Of a stretch of DNA of 64,000 nt, positions 1 through 11,902 are shown piece by piece. Where the stretch lies: contig NC_030386.2 of assembly GCF_001625215.2 (NCBI RefSeq), positions 20,926,545 to 20,990,544 of the forward strand. Direction: 5' to 3'. The position numbers and the translations under genes are program-made. Below the pieces are notes generated by a model. The model did no database searches, was not told where the DNA came from, and saw nothing but the letters and a program-made list of their open reading frames with translations. Numbering within the stretch: the first letter of the stretch is position 1; every line of letters begins with the position of its first letter. Source of the stretch: Daucus carota subsp. sativus. Lineage: Eukaryota > Streptophyta > Magnoliopsida > Apiales > Apiaceae.

Positions 1-1730
1 TTAATTACTAATTAAAATTAATTAATAAATTAAATCAGATTTATTTTTGAATTAATAAATAATTAAAAACAATTTTTGAAATTAAAATAAATGATTTTCG
101 AAATTAAATTTAAATAAATAAAACTTTTAAATAATTTTGAAAGTCCAAGGTTTAAAATATAAACTTTGGAAACTTAAACAGGGGCTGATTTGAAAGTTTA
201 GAAAACTGGGGGTTAGTTTTGTAAAACTCGAAACCCGGAGGTTTGATTTACAAAAACAAAAAGTCCAAGGACTGAACTTCATCATTTCCAAAACATGGGG
301 GGCTAAACTGTAATTTGGCCAAGCCGCCGCCCCCCGACGTCGACCTCACCGGAGATGGCCGCACAGGCCACCGTTCTTTACCAAACGCTCCAGATACCTT
401 AAACACACTGCAACAAATCCATTCATGATCTCAGAATCAATAAAAAGCTTGCCAATCAGCCGGAAAAGCCGATCGAAGTAGCCGCCGCCGAATTTCTTGG
501 AAACTCCGGCGAGGCTTAACCACAACTCCTCCATTCAATCTAAATACACAAACTTATTCCGCTCTACCTGATGGTGCTATCAACATACGCCCAGAATCAA
601 CAGATAAGAAATCCCCAAAGTTCAATTAAGAACATTCAAACATTCATATAAACCCTAATTTCAACCCTCGATAATTAAACTTAAAATTAACTATGTTATT
701 GAACTCCAAATCAAGCATATGATATACCAAAATGATCAGGAGAACATTATCTACAACATACAAGCAAGAAATCACATGAACAACTTCAAAATCAAAAAGC
801 CCTAATTTGAGCTTGTTTAATTCGAATTTAAATCCTCAAATCCGAACCTACCTGATGTTTCTGCACTAAAACTGATGCTAGATTTGGATTCTACTCGTCA
901 AAACCTTCGATTTGAGTATTTGAACGCCAAAATCCGAGTCCGATAACGCTTCCAAATCTTCGTTTGAATCTCAAGAACACGAAGAACACTCTCGGGAATT
1001 TCTCGGTTTTAACTGGTTTTATGATTTTCGTAATGAAATAAAATACGGTTAAGAATATTTATACTTATGAATAATTAGTACCCCTTTGGATCATATATGA
1101 CACGAAAATACAATGTTTAATAGCTTTATATTAATAAAACGGGTCCAATCGGTACCGGTTTTCGAGATAATTATCAAAACGAGGCTTTTTAATCCGTCAT
1201 TAGTATGCGGGTCCCACCGCCATTATTACAAGATAAGGATGAATATAAAATATCTAGTTTCACGTTTATCGATACAAACAGATAATTATCGAATACCGAA
1301 AAATTCCGCCGGACCGGCTCCGGAACAAACCGTACTCCGGATCGAAAAAGTCAAAACATGAAAAGTGTCCGGAATGTTCAAATTAGGCTAAAGGTGAATT
1401 TTGTTGAAATTTTCGGGAAGTAAAATCTCGGTACCGTTACAGGTTGACGGTTTTTGTAAAATCAAAATAATTAATAATTAATTATAATATACATAATTAA
1501 ATCCATAAATCAAATATAAAATCATACGACCATACATAAATCGATATGAAAATATCTAAATAAACTATATTTTGTACTGAACACATAAAAATTGGTATTC
1601 CTCAAATTTAATCAAAATTCATAACTAAATTAATATAACAGGAACCAATTAATTCACAAAAATTCACATAAAATTCATATAATATTCATTAATCATTCAA
1701 ATAATTACACGGATAATCCCAGATGTTACA
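1..1730 (-). repeat. 3' LTR (partial) of Ty3/gypsy chromovirus
   Basis: This is the distal part of the element's 3' LTR; the rest lies left of the window. It matches 9,683-11,420 almost base for base. By eye there are four differences (positions 241, 1047, 1192, 1711, all transitions), a 9-bp indel near 566 and a 1-bp indel near 1292. It ends ...TGTTACA at 1730, so on the element's strand the LTR opens TGTAACA, directly next to a purine tract. A TATAAATA box on the minus strand lies at about 1058-1065. The near identity implies recent insertion or recent recombination. Confidence 0.9.
346..534 (-). CDS. 62-codon ORF inside the LTR (copy 1)
   Basis: This 62-residue frame lies in the LTR on the element's sense strand, roughly 500 nt downstream of the LTR TATA box, so it would sit in the transcript leader. 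It starts MEELWLSLAG and has a balanced amino-acid composition in a GC-richer patch (about 310-530) that contrasts with the AT-rich LTR. The second LTR carries an identical copy. No family is recognised. It could be a host gene fragment picked up by the LTR, or chance. Coding status is unproven. Confidence 0.3.
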   Translation of the reverse strand: MEELWLSLAGVSKKFGGGYFDRLFRLIGKLFIDSEIMNGFVAVCLRYLERLVKNGGLCGHLR

Positions 1731-1741
1731 TCCTTCCCCCC
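1731..1741 (-). other. Polypurine tract of the chromovirus
   Basis: On the minus strand this reads GGGGGGAAGGA and abuts the LTR start TGTAACA at 1730. Position and composition fit the primer for plus-strand DNA synthesis. An identical tract sits at 11,421-11,431 next to the second LTR. Confidence 0.85.
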
Positions 1742-1768
1742 TTAAAAGGATTCTGTCCTCAGAATCGC

Positions 1769-4700
1769 TTAGGTGAACAAATGAGGGTACTTTTCACGCA
1801 TATCACTTTCTAATTCCCAGGTTGACTCTTCAACTTTTGGGTTTCTCCATAGTACTCTTACTAATTTCACTACCTTGTTTCTTAACACTTTCTCTTTTCT
1901 ATCTAGGATTTCCACTGGCATTTCTACATACGATAAATCTGCCTCGAGTTCTACCGGCTCATATTCTATCACATGTTTTGAATCTGGATTATACTTCTTT
2001 AGCATCGATACATGAAAGACGTTATGAATGTGCTCCATTTGCGGGGGTAACGCCAATTCGTACGCTACTTTGCCTACACGTCTCAAGATTTCAAACGGCC
2101 CCACGTATCGGGGACTCAGCTTGCCTTTCTTTCCGAATCTAGATAGTCCTTTCCATGGTGACACCTTCAGTAACACTGCTTCTCCGTCTCCAAATTCTAC
2201 GTTCTTCCGGAATTGATCTGCATAATTTCGTTGACGACTTTGTGCTGCAATTAGGCGTTTCTGAATAATTTCAACGACTTCCTTTGTTTGTTGTACTAAT
2301 TCCGGTCCCAATACTTTGCGTTCTCCAACTTCATCCCAATATACTGGTGATCGACATTTGCGTCCGTAAAGAGCTTCATAAGGAGGCATCCCAATACTTG
2401 CGTGATAACTATTATTGTATGCAAATTCCACTAAAGGTAGATGCTCGTCCCAATTGCCTTTGAAATCGATTGCACAAACACGTAGCATGTCCTCGATCGT
2501 CTGAATAGTTCTCTCGCTTTGGCCGTCTGTTTGTGGATGATATGCCGTACTCATATTCAATTTAGTGCCCAAACATTCTTGAAAACTTTTCCAAAATCTC
2601 GAATTAAATCGTGGGTCTCTATCTGATACAATAGATACGGGAACTCCATGACGAACTACAATCTCTTTCAAGTACATATGGACTAATTTATCCAAAGAGA
2701 ATCTCTCATTGATTGCAAGAAAATGAGCTGACTTGGTTAATCTGTCCACTATAACCCAAATGGCATCATGATTTGCTTTAGTCCTTGGTAATCCTACAAT
2801 AAAATCCATAGCAATATGTTCCCACTTCCATTTTGGAATCTCTAAAGGTTGCAATAATCCACTTGGTCTTTGGTGTTCTGCTTTCACTCTTTGACACGTA
2901 TAACACTTACTTACCCATTCTGCAATCTCTCTTTTCATGTCTGGCCACCAATAGTTTTCCTTTAAATCTCTATACATCTTAGTGCTGCCTGGATGAATTG
3001 AATATTTAGAATTATGTGCTTCTTGCAATATGTCATTCTTTAACTCTGTTACCGGTGGAATCCATATCCTGGAAGAAAACCTAAGAATACCTTGATCATC
3101 TTTCTGTGTACATAACTCCTCCCCTACTAGCTTGTTTACATCCTGATCCATTACCTCTTCCTGACATTTCTTAATCTTTTCTAATAGCTCTGGTTGGAAG
3201 ATCATGGTATACACCGCTATCTCTGATGGTTCATGAATTCTTACCTCAATTTCCAACTTTTGAAACTCTTTATACAATTCTTCTGGCACAGTCAATACGT
3301 TTAACCTCTCCTTTCTACTTAAAGCATCCGCTACAACGTTGGCTTTTCCTGGATGATACTTAATCGTACAATCATAATCCTTAATCAACTCTAGCCATCT
3401 TCTTTGTCTCATGTTCAGCTCCTTCTGAGTAAAGATGTACTTCAAACTTTTATGGTCTGTATAAATCTCACATTTTTCTCCGTACAGATAGTGTCTCCAT
3501 ATTTTTAATGCAAATACAATAGCTGCTAACTCCAGGTCATGAGTGGGGTACTTTTGTTCATGAGGTTTAAGTTGTCTAGATGCATACGCAATAACTTTAT
3601 CATGCTGCATCAATACACATCCTAATCCTTTATAAGAGGCATCACTATATATCACAAAATTTCCTTGATCATCTGGAAGGGACAATACTGGTGCTGACAC
3701 TAACCTTTTCTTCAACTCCTGAAAACTTTCCTCACACTTCTCATTCCATATGAACTTTTCATTCTTTCTAGTTAACTTGGTCAGTGGAGTTGCAATTCTT
3801 GAGAAATCCTGGACAAACCTTCTATAATAACCTGCTAACCCCAAGAAACTCCTGATCTCTGTGGGGGTCTTTGGTCTTTCCCAATTCATTATAGCTTCAA
3901 TCTTTGCTGGATCTACTTTGATTCCTTCCCGACTCACTATATGTCCTAGAAATTGAACTTCTTGTAACCAAAATTCACATTTAGAAAACTTTGCATACAA
4001 CTTCTCCTTTCTTAGTATCTCTAAGGCTGTTCTTAAATGTTCCGCATGCTCCTCAGCTGTCTTAGAATATATCAGAATATCATCTATAAAAACAATCACA
4101 AACTTGTCCAAATACTTCTTAAAGACTCTATTCATTAAATCCATAAAAGCTGCTGGTGCATTCGTTAATCCAAAAGCCATCACTAAAAATTCATAATGAC
4201 CGTACCTTGTTCTAAAAGCTGTCTTAGGTATATCCTCAGATTTGATTTTAAGCTGATGATATCCCGACCTAAGGTCAATCTTAGAAAAATATTCTGCTCC
4301 TTTCAACTGGTCAAACAAGTCATCAATACGAGGTAAAGGATATTTATTCTTGATAGTAAGCTTATTAAGCTCTCTGTAATCTATACATAACCTCATACTT
4401 CCATCTTTCTTCTTTACAAACAACACTGGTGCTCCCCATAGGGATACACTCGGTCTGATCACTCCTTTTTCCAATAACTCTTGTAATTGTTTTGCCAATT
4501 CTTTCATCTCTACAGGTGCCATCCTATACGGGGCTTTGGATATCGGCTCCGTTCCAGGTGCTAAGTCAATTGCAAATTCTATCTCTCTGTCTGGAGGAAG
4601 TCCTGGTAACTCATCCGGAAACACGTCTGGAAATTCATTCACTACAGGGATATTTTCAAGTTTTACTGGTTCCTGACTTTTATCAATTACATAAGCAATA

Positions 4701-6364
4701 TAGGCTTCGCATCCTTGTCGTAACATCCTCTTGGCTTGGAGCATGGTTAAAAACTTCTTTACTTGCTTTTGTCCTCTAAACGTTATTACCTTGTCGTCTG
4801 GTGTCATTAATATTACTTTCTTATTTTTACAATCTATCTGCGCACTATGTTTAGACAACCAATCCATCCCTAGAATTACATCAAACTCCCCCAACTTGAA
4901 AGGTATCAAGTCGGTACAAAACTTATTTCCTAAAATCTCAATTTCACAATCAGGGCAAACTCGATTAACGGAGATACGATCTTGATTAGCTAGTTCTACA
5001 TTCATAACCTCATTTAACAATTCAACCGGACAATTCAACTTATCAACAAAAGCTTGAGAAATAAATGATCTAGTGGCTCCGGAATCAATTAACACCTTGG
5101 CAGTTATAGAGTTTACATTAAGCGTACCTGTCACCACATCGGCATCCTGAATAGCATCCTTCACTGACATATCAAAGACTCTTGCCTTAGGAGGTTCATT
5201 CACTTCTGGAACAGTTCCCATGATTCTAAGTGCATTGCTAACAGGGGCTGGTGCCTTGCAGTCTTTAGCCATGTGTCCTGGCTTTCCACATTTAAAACAT
5301 GTATATCCTATGGCTGGAGTCTTACTTGTTGAGCCTCTATTGGTCTGATCCTTTATCGCTGGCTGGTTCTGACATTCTCTAGAGTAGTGTCCTTTCTGGT
5401 TGCATTTAAAACATACCACATTCAGTTTGTTACATACTCCTCCATGTCTCTTGCCACACGTTTGACATTCTGGCATTGAAGGCCTTTGCTGATTGGCCTG
5501 ACTTCCCGTAAGAAAACGTCCTCCTTGTCCACCACTGCCTATTTTCTTAAAATTAGGATTTCCTCCTGCTTGAAACTTCCCTTTCTTCTGGAACCTCCCT
5601 TGATAAGATGATCCTCCTCTATTGTCTGGCTTTCTCTTCTTATCCTCTTTAGACTTCTGAAACAACTCATTCTCAGCCTCCGCAATCATTGCCTTCTCAA
5701 CCACTGCCGCATAAGTCTCTAATTGCAAAATAGCTAACTTGCTTCTAATCCAAGGCTTCAGACCTTGTTGGAATCTTTTTGCTTTCTGCCTATCTGTCTC
5801 TACATAAGTTGGCACAAACCTAGCCAATTCCGCAAACTTATTCTCATACTCAACCACAGACATATTTCCTTGTTTCAGCTCTAAAAAGTTCAACTCCATT
5901 TGGTCTTGAAGAAACCTAGGAAAATACTTTTCTAAAAACAATTCCTTAAACCTCTCCCAAGTAATCTCAACCGTACCTTCCATATTCTTCACAGATTCCC
6001 ACCAATACGTTGCTTCATTCTTTAAGTAATGACTAGCAAACTTTGTTTTCTGATCCTCACTTGCTGGAACTAATTCAAAACACTTTTCCATTTCTTTTAA
6101 CCATGTTTGGGCTGCAACAGGATCGGCTGAGCCCTTAAACTCTGGAGGATGAACCGCCTGAAAAGTTTTAAAAGTTACCCTAGGATTCTCTTGATGTTGC
6201 TGTTGTCGGGTAAGATGAGCAGTTTGTTGTGCCAAAATTTGAATTAGTTGGGCCACAGCAGGATCTACTGGGCCTATGTTGACATTCTGGTTATCATTGT
6301 TATCATTGATGCTGTTGGTGCCTTCAGGATCACTGTTGGCACGAGTATGTCTTGTTGGAGGCAT
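1769..6364 (-). CDS. gag-pol: Gag-pol polyprotein, Ty3/gypsy chromovirus (Tekay/Del-like)
   Basis: One uninterrupted frame of 1,531 codons from the preferred start (MPPTRH, 6364); six more codons are open upstream to 6382. Residues below use the longer numbering. Gag matrix/capsid-like region about 70-245; cysteine clusters including CCHC knuckles at about 306-375; aspartic protease with DSGA at 433-436; reverse transcriptase with FIDD at 765-768; RNase H about 910-1015 (YSDAS, TDHKS). Integrase has an HHCC zinc site (about 1123-1163), catalytic Asp in MDF and SDRD, Glu in the QSER motif, and a GPF module near 1428. The chromodomain-like tail (about 1487-1537) and single gag-pol frame point to chromoviruses, where this tail is thought to steer integration to particular chromatin. 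No stop or frameshift is present and all catalytic residues are visible, so the protein may be functional. Confidence 0.95.
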   Translation of the reverse strand: MPPTRHTRANSDPEGTNSINDNNDNQNVNIGPVDPAVAQLIQILAQQTAHLTRQQQHQENPRVTFKTFQAVHPPEFKGSADPVAAQTWLKEMEKCFELVPASEDQKTKFASHYLKNEATYWWESVKNMEGTVEITWERFKELFLEKYFPRFLQDQMELNFLELKQGNMSVVEYENKFAELARFVPTYVETDRQKAKRFQQGLKPWIRSKLAILQLETYAAVVEKAMIAEAENELFQKSKEDKKRKPDNRGGSSYQGRFQKKGKFQAGGNPNFKKIGSGGQGGRFLTGSQANQQRPSMPECQTCGKRHGGVCNKLNVVCFKCNQKGHYSRECQNQPAIKDQTNRGSTSKTPAIGYTCFKCGKPGHMAKDCKAPAPVSNALRIMGTVPEVNEPPKARVFDMSVKDAIQDADVVTGTLNVNSITAKVLIDSGATRSFISQAFVDKLNCPVELLNEVMNVELANQDRISVNRVCPDCEIEILGNKFCTDLIPFKLGEFDVILGMDWLSKHSAQIDCKNKKVILMTPDDKVITFRGQKQVKKFLTMLQAKRMLRQGCEAYIAYVIDKSQEPVKLENIPVVNEFPDVFPDELPGLPPDREIEFAIDLAPGTEPISKAPYRMAPVEMKELAKQLQELLEKGVIRPSVSLWGAPVLFVKKKDGSMRLCIDYRELNKLTIKNKYPLPRIDDLFDQLKGAEYFSKIDLRSGYHQLKIKSEDIPKTAFRTRYGHYEFLVMAFGLTNAPAAFMDLMNRVFKKYLDKFVIVFIDDILIYSKTAEEHAEHLRTALEILRKEKLYAKFSKCEFWLQEVQFLGHIVSREGIKVDPAKIEAIMNWERPKTPTEIRSFLGLAGYYRRFVQDFSRIATPLTKLTRKNEKFIWNEKCEESFQELKKRLVSAPVLSLPDDQGNFVIYSDASYKGLGCVLMQHDKVIAYASRQLKPHEQKYPTHDLELAAIVFALKIWRHYLYGEKCEIYTDHKSLKYIFTQKELNMRQRRWLELIKDYDCTIKYHPGKANVVADALSRKERLNVLTVPEELYKEFQKLEIEVRIHEPSEIAVYTMIFQPELLEKIKKCQEEVMDQDVNKLVGEELCTQKDDQGILRFSSRIWIPPVTELKNDILQEAHNSKYSIHPGSTKMYRDLKENYWWPDMKREIAEWVSKCYTCQRVKAEHQRPSGLLQPLEIPKWKWEHIAMDFIVGLPRTKANHDAIWVIVDRLTKSAHFLAINERFSLDKLVHMYLKEIVVRHGVPVSIVSDRDPRFNSRFWKSFQECLGTKLNMSTAYHPQTDGQSERTIQTIEDMLRVCAIDFKGNWDEHLPLVEFAYNNSYHASIGMPPYEALYGRKCRSPVYWDEVGERKVLGPELVQQTKEVVEIIQKRLIAAQSRQRNYADQFRKNVEFGDGEAVLLKVSPWKGLSRFGKKGKLSPRYVGPFEILRRVGKVAYELALPPQMEHIHNVFHVSMLKKYNPDSKHVIEYEPVELEADLSYVEMPVEILDRKEKVLRNKVVKLVRVLWRNPKVEESTWELESDMREKYPHLFT

Positions 6365-6911
6365 TCTGTAAAGAAGAAACAATTCACTTAGTCGTTTTAA
6401 ATTAAATTCTCTTTTTATAAAAGGGTTTTAAGAAAACAGATTTATACATTTTTGAAAACATTTTTGAGATTATTTAACTAAATAAATTGCATACTTCTTT
6501 ACAGAATGTAAAGCAATAAAAGAAAGGTTGCAATATTATTACAAGAGTTTATGATCGGTACTGAAAGTAAAGTAAAGTAAGACAAGTGCGATAAAGTAAA
6601 GGACAAGACTGTAAAGTAAAAGATGCTGATATATATAAGTCAGTGCTGGAGATACAAGCGTTAAGCGCTTCATCAAAAGTAAGGTACAACAACAGCAACA
6701 ACAAGGCTATCTAGTCAGCTCAGCTAATCTATATATACATGTCAAAATCTGCTGACGACTACAACAACATACACATCATCTGGCCAGCTCCGCTAGTCTA
6801 TATATACATGTCAAAATCTGCTGACCTGATATAAACTACTCACTACACACTGCATCATACACACTACTCACTACAATACTGACCATCTCCAACACATGAT
6901 ATACTCCAGAC
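6365..6911 (-). other. Chromovirus leader between ORF1 and gag-pol
   Basis: This is non-coding internal sequence between the upstream ORF and gag. It contains a direct repeat: a ~38-bp segment ending in TGTCAAAATCTGCTGAC occurs at about 6717-6755 and 6787-6824. No other gene is seen here. Confidence 0.6.
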
Positions 6912-7499
6912 CTATAGAAAGTCTGGGCCTCCGATAACCTCCAGCTGCTCCAAGACCCACCGAGCCCAGTCTATAATATCTCCAGGGGTACCAAGGGGTG
7001 CGGTGATCCCACATAACCTCTCTACTGCCTCTGTCCTAAAAGCACGTATCTCCTCTCTCAGCTGTCGCTCTCCCCTGTTAGGATCTAAATCCCTCATTGC
7101 CTGTGTCAGCTCTCCAATCTGGCCCAACAGCTCCTCTCTCTCCATCAAGAGTGCCTGATAGTAGTGGTAGGGTACCGAAAGAGGGGAACACGGATAAGAG
7201 GGTCCGACACCTGAAAATCCAGAAGACTCATGCTCTGGTGGAGGTCCACGGATAGGAGGTCGTATAAGGGGAGCAGGTGGGGGCATCTCAGGTGCAGGCG
7301 GAGGTATAGCCCTAAGTGGTATAGCTGCAATAGGGGTCTGTCCACTATGAGGGTATCCAGGTGGACGTGAAGGTCCAGCTACAGGTGGGGGTGTAAGTGC
7401 CCTGGGTGAAGATACCGGTACAACTCCAGGACGGAGTGGAAGTCCCTCAACCGTCGACTCTGAATGATCCGAATGAACCGGGGTACTGGGGCCTGACAT
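6912..7499 (-). CDS. Extra proline-rich/coiled-coil ORF upstream of gag
   Basis: A 195-codon frame (start MSGPSTPVHS at 7499; 22 more codons open upstream to 7565) lies between the primer binding site and gag-pol on the same strand. The first ~100 residues are rich in Pro, Ser and Gly with PPAP-type runs. Residues ~115-165 are charged and Leu/Glu/Arg rich (MEREELLGQIGELTQ), likely a short coiled coil, followed by a Trp-containing tail. Standard Tekay-type elements need only gag-pol, so this is an additional ORF. No family is recognised. The frame is open in a young element, but expression is unknown. Confidence 0.6.
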   Translation of the reverse strand: MSGPSTPVHSDHSESTVEGLPLRPGVVPVSSPRALTPPPVAGPSRPPGYPHSGQTPIAAIPLRAIPPPAPEMPPPAPLIRPPIRGPPPEHESSGFSGVGPSYPCSPLSVPYHYYQALLMEREELLGQIGELTQAMRDLDPNRGERQLREEIRAFRTEAVERLCGITAPLGTPGDIIDWARWVLEQLEVIGGPDFL

Positions 7500-7685
7500 G
7501 TCTGATAGTCTGAGAACCAACATAAACAAACACGTATCAAAATCTGTATCCACTACCAAAATCAACCCTAAATCTTTTACGAGTTCCTCAACCTCTCAAC
7601 GTTCTATCTACCTATCACTCATTTCTAGTCCTAATCTTCTACCCAACCTAACAATCTAGGCTTGTTTCATTGACTTAAACCTGTC

Positions 7686-7697
7686 GCTCTGATACCA
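7686..7697 (-). other. Primer binding site (initiator tRNA-Met)
   Basis: The minus strand reads TGGTATCAGAGC, the perfect 12-nt complement of the plant initiator tRNA-Met 3' end. It lies three bases inside the LTR boundary at 7701, which fixes the 5' LTR edge and the element's orientation. Confidence 0.92.
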
Positions 7698-7700
7698 ACC

Positions 7701-8975
7701 TGTGGCGCCCTCCAAACCCGGGTCAGAAGTTTGGGGTCCACACTATAACATAAACCTGTAATTAATAATATAATAGATGCAGTGACCCTTAACTGTCCAT
7801 GGATCGCAACAGGTTAAAGTATAAAACAAGCCACAACATATCTTTAATTATTACAAACCCAATCCCAAAATATAAACTTAATTCTTACAAGCTTACAAGT
7901 CATCTATGTTTCGTTATTCATACTATTACATATATAAAAAGCCAAGTGCTGCTGATAGCTCCCTCTGTCTCTCAGCCTGGAATTCTGGCTTTACCACTAG
8001 TCTGAGGGTCATCATTACCAACCTTCTCTGCTTTCACTGGAAAGAACATAGAGTATCGCAAGAGTGAGCTAACAAGCTCAGCAAGTGTAACAATATCAAT
8101 TTAAACATTTATCAAAAGATAATGGAAATCAGTATCTAATAGAATCAATCTCAATGTCAAGGTTTCTTTTTAGAGTTTCAATTAGAATTGGATATTAAAT
8201 TTTATTTTTAAAACCAAAGGTTAGGCTGCTGATCAGTCAGACACTAACCCCGAGCAGGCCCCGCCATGCTCGTTTACTGGATCCAAGGCACACATTGGCC
8301 TAAAGTGACCACTCATCTGGTTTTGACCATTCATTTGGTCCATTTAAGAAAAACTATCCAATTCTATTATGAATCAGGATGAGCAGCAGTATAATTCAAT
8401 AAACAGAATCATTAATAACATGATTAAACTTTGAAGCAGAAACAGAATACAATTCAGAAACATCTTCAAGATATTCCGAAATAAGAATCAGAAATAATTC
8501 CACGAGTCAAGGGATCAGATATAGCATATCTGGATTTCAAGTGTAACAGTAGTCATGGTTTGTATGAAAGAAGGTTTATGGTTTTGTAAAGAATTCACAT
8601 GTAAAAAGGTGTTTTCAAATTCAAAGAAATTAGGTTATTGAAAAGGAATAAACACTTGTGGGGTGTATGGTATTTCAGGTATGATTGACTTCCAGTCAAT
8701 TGGTTTGGATATCCAAGGTGTGTCAAAACATTGAAATGAGGTTTATATGGTATTTATTTAAACATCTCAAGGTTTGAAGGTTTACAATTGAATAAGGTTT
8801 CAGAATAGGTATCAGAGAATCAATTTAATGGCTCAAGAATCAATGAATGAATAGTCCAAGTGGTAGTTAAAGAATCTGGTTGATGGTTCAAGAGTCAATG
8901 AATCAAACAATTCATAATATGGCTCAATAAGTGTCAGGAGTGAATTAGAAAGCTCACAAAGCAATCACATAAAGG

Positions 8976-9012
<37 letters not shown>

Positions 9013-11420
9013 GAAGGAAAGTATCAAGGAAACTTGCCTTATACTGACGATTTTAAATTTCAATTGCTTCTGCTCGATATACTATTCTATATCCACTTGC
9101 TTTCCCCTTTATTACGCCTGGCTTCTCTGCTAATCATCACAACTAATTATCAATATGTGATCTCATACTATTCTCATCATCTTACATTCGAAACGAGCTT
9201 CTATCTACCCTTCGTTTCACCCAAATCCGATTTACGGATCAAAAGATATGTCAAAAACAATTTTATATCAATCACGTAAACACATAACATATCAATCAGA
9301 TAGCACATAGCACATATCACATAAAATATTTAATAAAATATATTTTTCAAAAGAAGTTTGAAGTCAAACGGACTTTTCTGGTATTTATTAAGAATTTTTA
9401 AACATTTTTCAGAATTAAAACGGGTCAAAGAATCATTTTATAACTAAATAATCCATTTTTGGATACTCGAAATCAAGTCCGAAATCATTTGAAATCAATT
9501 AACGAGCTTCAAACATATTTTAGAATAATATTTCAAAGCTCAAAATTATTTTTCGGAATTTTAAAATCATTTAAAATTATTTAAAATAATTAAATCTAAT
9601 TAATAAATCAATTAAAATTAATTAATAATTAATTAAAACAATTAATCAATTAATTATTTAATTAATTGACTAATTATAGTAATTAATTACTAATTAAAAT
9701 TAATTAATAAATTAAATCAGATTTATTTTTGAATTAATAAATAATTAAAAACAATTTTTGAAATTAAAATAAATGATTTTCGAAATTAAATTTAAATAAA
9801 TAAAACTTTTAAATAATTTTGAAAGTCCAAGGTTTAAAATATAAACTTTGGAAACTTAAACAGGGGCTGATTTGAAAGTTTAGAAAACTGGGGGTTAGTT
9901 TTGTAAAACTCGAAACCCGGAGATTTGATTTACAAAAACAAAAAGTCCAAGGACTGAACTTCATCATTTCCAAAACATGGGGGGCTAAACTGTAATTTGG
10001 CCAAGCCGCCGCCCCCCGACGTCGACCTCACCGGAGATGGCCGCACAGGCCACCGTTCTTTACCAAACGCTCCAGATACCTTAAACACACTGCAACAAAT
10101 CCATTCATGATCTCAGAATCAATAAAAAGCTTGCCAATCAGCCGGAAAAGCCGATCGAAGTAGCCGCCGCCGAATTTCTTGGAAACTCCGGCGAGGCTTA
10201 ACCACAACTCCTCCATTCAATCTAAATACACAAACTTATTCCGCTCAACCCGCTCTACCTGATGGTGCTATCAACATACGCCCAGAATCAACAGATAAGA
10301 AATCCCCAAAGTTCAATTAAGAACATTCAAACATTCATATAAACCCTAATTTCAACCCTCGATAATTAAACTTAAAATTAACTATGTTATTGAACTCCAA
10401 ATCAAGCATATGATATACCAAAATGATCAGGAGAACATTATCTACAACATACAAGCAAGAAATCACATGAACAACTTCAAAATCAAAAAGCCCTAATTTG
10501 AGCTTGTTTAATTCGAATTTAAATCCTCAAATCCGAACCTACCTGATGTTTCTGCACTAAAACTGATGCTAGATTTGGATTCTACTCGTCAAAACCTTCG
10601 ATTTGAGTATTTGAACGCCAAAATCCGAGTCCGATAACGCTTCCAAATCTTCGTTTGAATCTCAAGAACACGAAGAACACTCTCGGGAATTTCTCGGTTT
10701 TAACTGGTTTTATGATTTTCGTAATGAAATAAAATACAGTTAAGAATATTTATACTTATGAATAATTAGTACCCCTTTGGATCATATATGACACGAAAAT
10801 ACAATGTTTAATAGCTTTATATTAATAAAACGGGTCCAATCGGTACCGGTTTTCGAGATAATTATCAAAACGGGGCTTTTTAATCCGTCATTAGTATGCG
10901 GGTCCCACCGCCATTATTACAAGATAAGGATGAATATAAAATATCTAGTTTCACGTTTATCGATACAAACAGATAATTATCGATACCGAAAAATTCCGCC
11001 GGACCGGCTCCGGAACAAACCGTACTCCGGATCGAAAAAGTCAAAACATGAAAAGTGTCCGGAATGTTCAAATTAGGCTAAAGGTGAATTTTGTTGAAAT
11101 TTTCGGGAAGTAAAATCTCGGTACCGTTACAGGTTGACGGTTTTTGTAAAATCAAAATAATTAATAATTAATTATAATATACATAATTAAATCCATAAAT
11201 CAAATATAAAATCATACGACCATACATAAATCGATATGAAAATATCTAAATAAACTATATTTTGTACTGAACACATAAAAATTGGTATTCCTCAAATTTA
11301 ATCAAAATTCATAACTAAATTAATATAACAGGAACCAATTAATTCACAAAAATTCACATAAAATTCATATAATATTCATTAATCATTCAAATAATTACAC
11401 AGATAATCCCAGATGTTACA
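7701..11420 (-). repeat. Complete LTR shared by two tandem chromovirus units
   Basis: This 3,720-bp LTR is bounded by the primer binding site (7686-7697) and a second polypurine tract (11,421). On the element strand it runs TGTAACA...GCCACA with TG/CA ends. It serves as 5' LTR for the internal region 1,731-7,700 and, by position, as 3' LTR for the truncated internal fragment to its right. It contains an (AT)n tract at about 8978-9009, a minus-strand TATAAATA near 10,749-10,756 and several splice-donor-like sites in the leader. The 7,701-9,682 portion has no second copy in the window. Confidence 0.9.
10028..10216 (-). CDS. 62-codon ORF inside the LTR (copy 2)
   Basis: This is identical to the frame at 346-534 in the other LTR. 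Coding status is unproven; it simply duplicates with the LTR. Confidence 0.3.
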   Translation of the reverse strand: MEELWLSLAGVSKKFGGGYFDRLFRLIGKLFIDSEIMNGFVAVCLRYLERLVKNGGLCGHLR

Positions 11421-11715
11421 TCCTTCCCCCCTTAAAAGGATTCTGTCCTCAGAATCGCTTAGGTGAACAAATGAGGGTACTTTTCACGCATATCACTTTC
11501 TAATTCCCAGGTTGACTCTTCAACTTTTGGGTTTCTCCATAGTACTCTTACTAATTTCACTACCTTGTTTCTTAACACTTTCTCTTTTCTATCTAGGATT
11601 TCCACTGGCATTTCTACATACGATAAATCTGCCTCGAGTTCTACCGGCTCATATTCTATCACATGTTTTGAATCTGGATTATACTTCTTTAGCATCGATA
11701 CATGAAAGACGTTAT
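11421..11715 (-). pseudogene. Truncated second internal region: polypurine tract and gag-pol C-terminus
   Basis: This stretch is identical by eye to 1,731-2,025. It carries the polypurine tract and the last ~85 codons of gag-pol (stop at 11,459; chromodomain-like tail intact), then breaks off abruptly at 11,715. It is the remnant of a second element that shared the LTR at 7,701-11,420, giving an LTR-internal-LTR-partial internal array. The deleted side joins directly to unrelated MITE-like sequence. Confidence 0.9.
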
Positions 11716-11880
11716 TTTAAAAAACTGAAAATCACATCTTAAAGTAGATTAAAAGTTATTTTCGGTGACATATTTTTTTTATTTTTTTAATCAATAAAAT
11801 ATTAATAAATTTCAGTCAAAATTTGGTCAATTTGACCGGCACAAAAGCAAATATGACAACTAAAAAGGGACGGAGAGAGT
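11716..11880 (-). mobile_element. Truncated Stowaway-like MITE
   Basis: The right end reads GGGACGGAGAGAG followed by TA, which is the inverted Stowaway-type terminus CTCTCTCCGTCCC with a TA target. The opposite end is missing; it is cut at the retrotransposon junction. Confidence 0.55.
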
Positions 11881-11902
11881 ATAAATTAATGTCATCGAAC
11901 CA

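Noticed and set aside
1113..1361. Plus-strand 82-codon frame in the LTR
   Set aside because: It lies in LTR sequence, antisense to the element, and its copy at 10,804 differs in frame after a 1-bp indel. No coding support.
1822..2216. Plus-strand frames over gag-pol
   Set aside because: They are antisense to the conserved integrase/chromodomain code and repeat at 11,512; shadows only.
9034..9279. 81-codon plus frame in the LTR
   Set aside because: Antisense to the element in AT-rich LTR; no domain or splice context.
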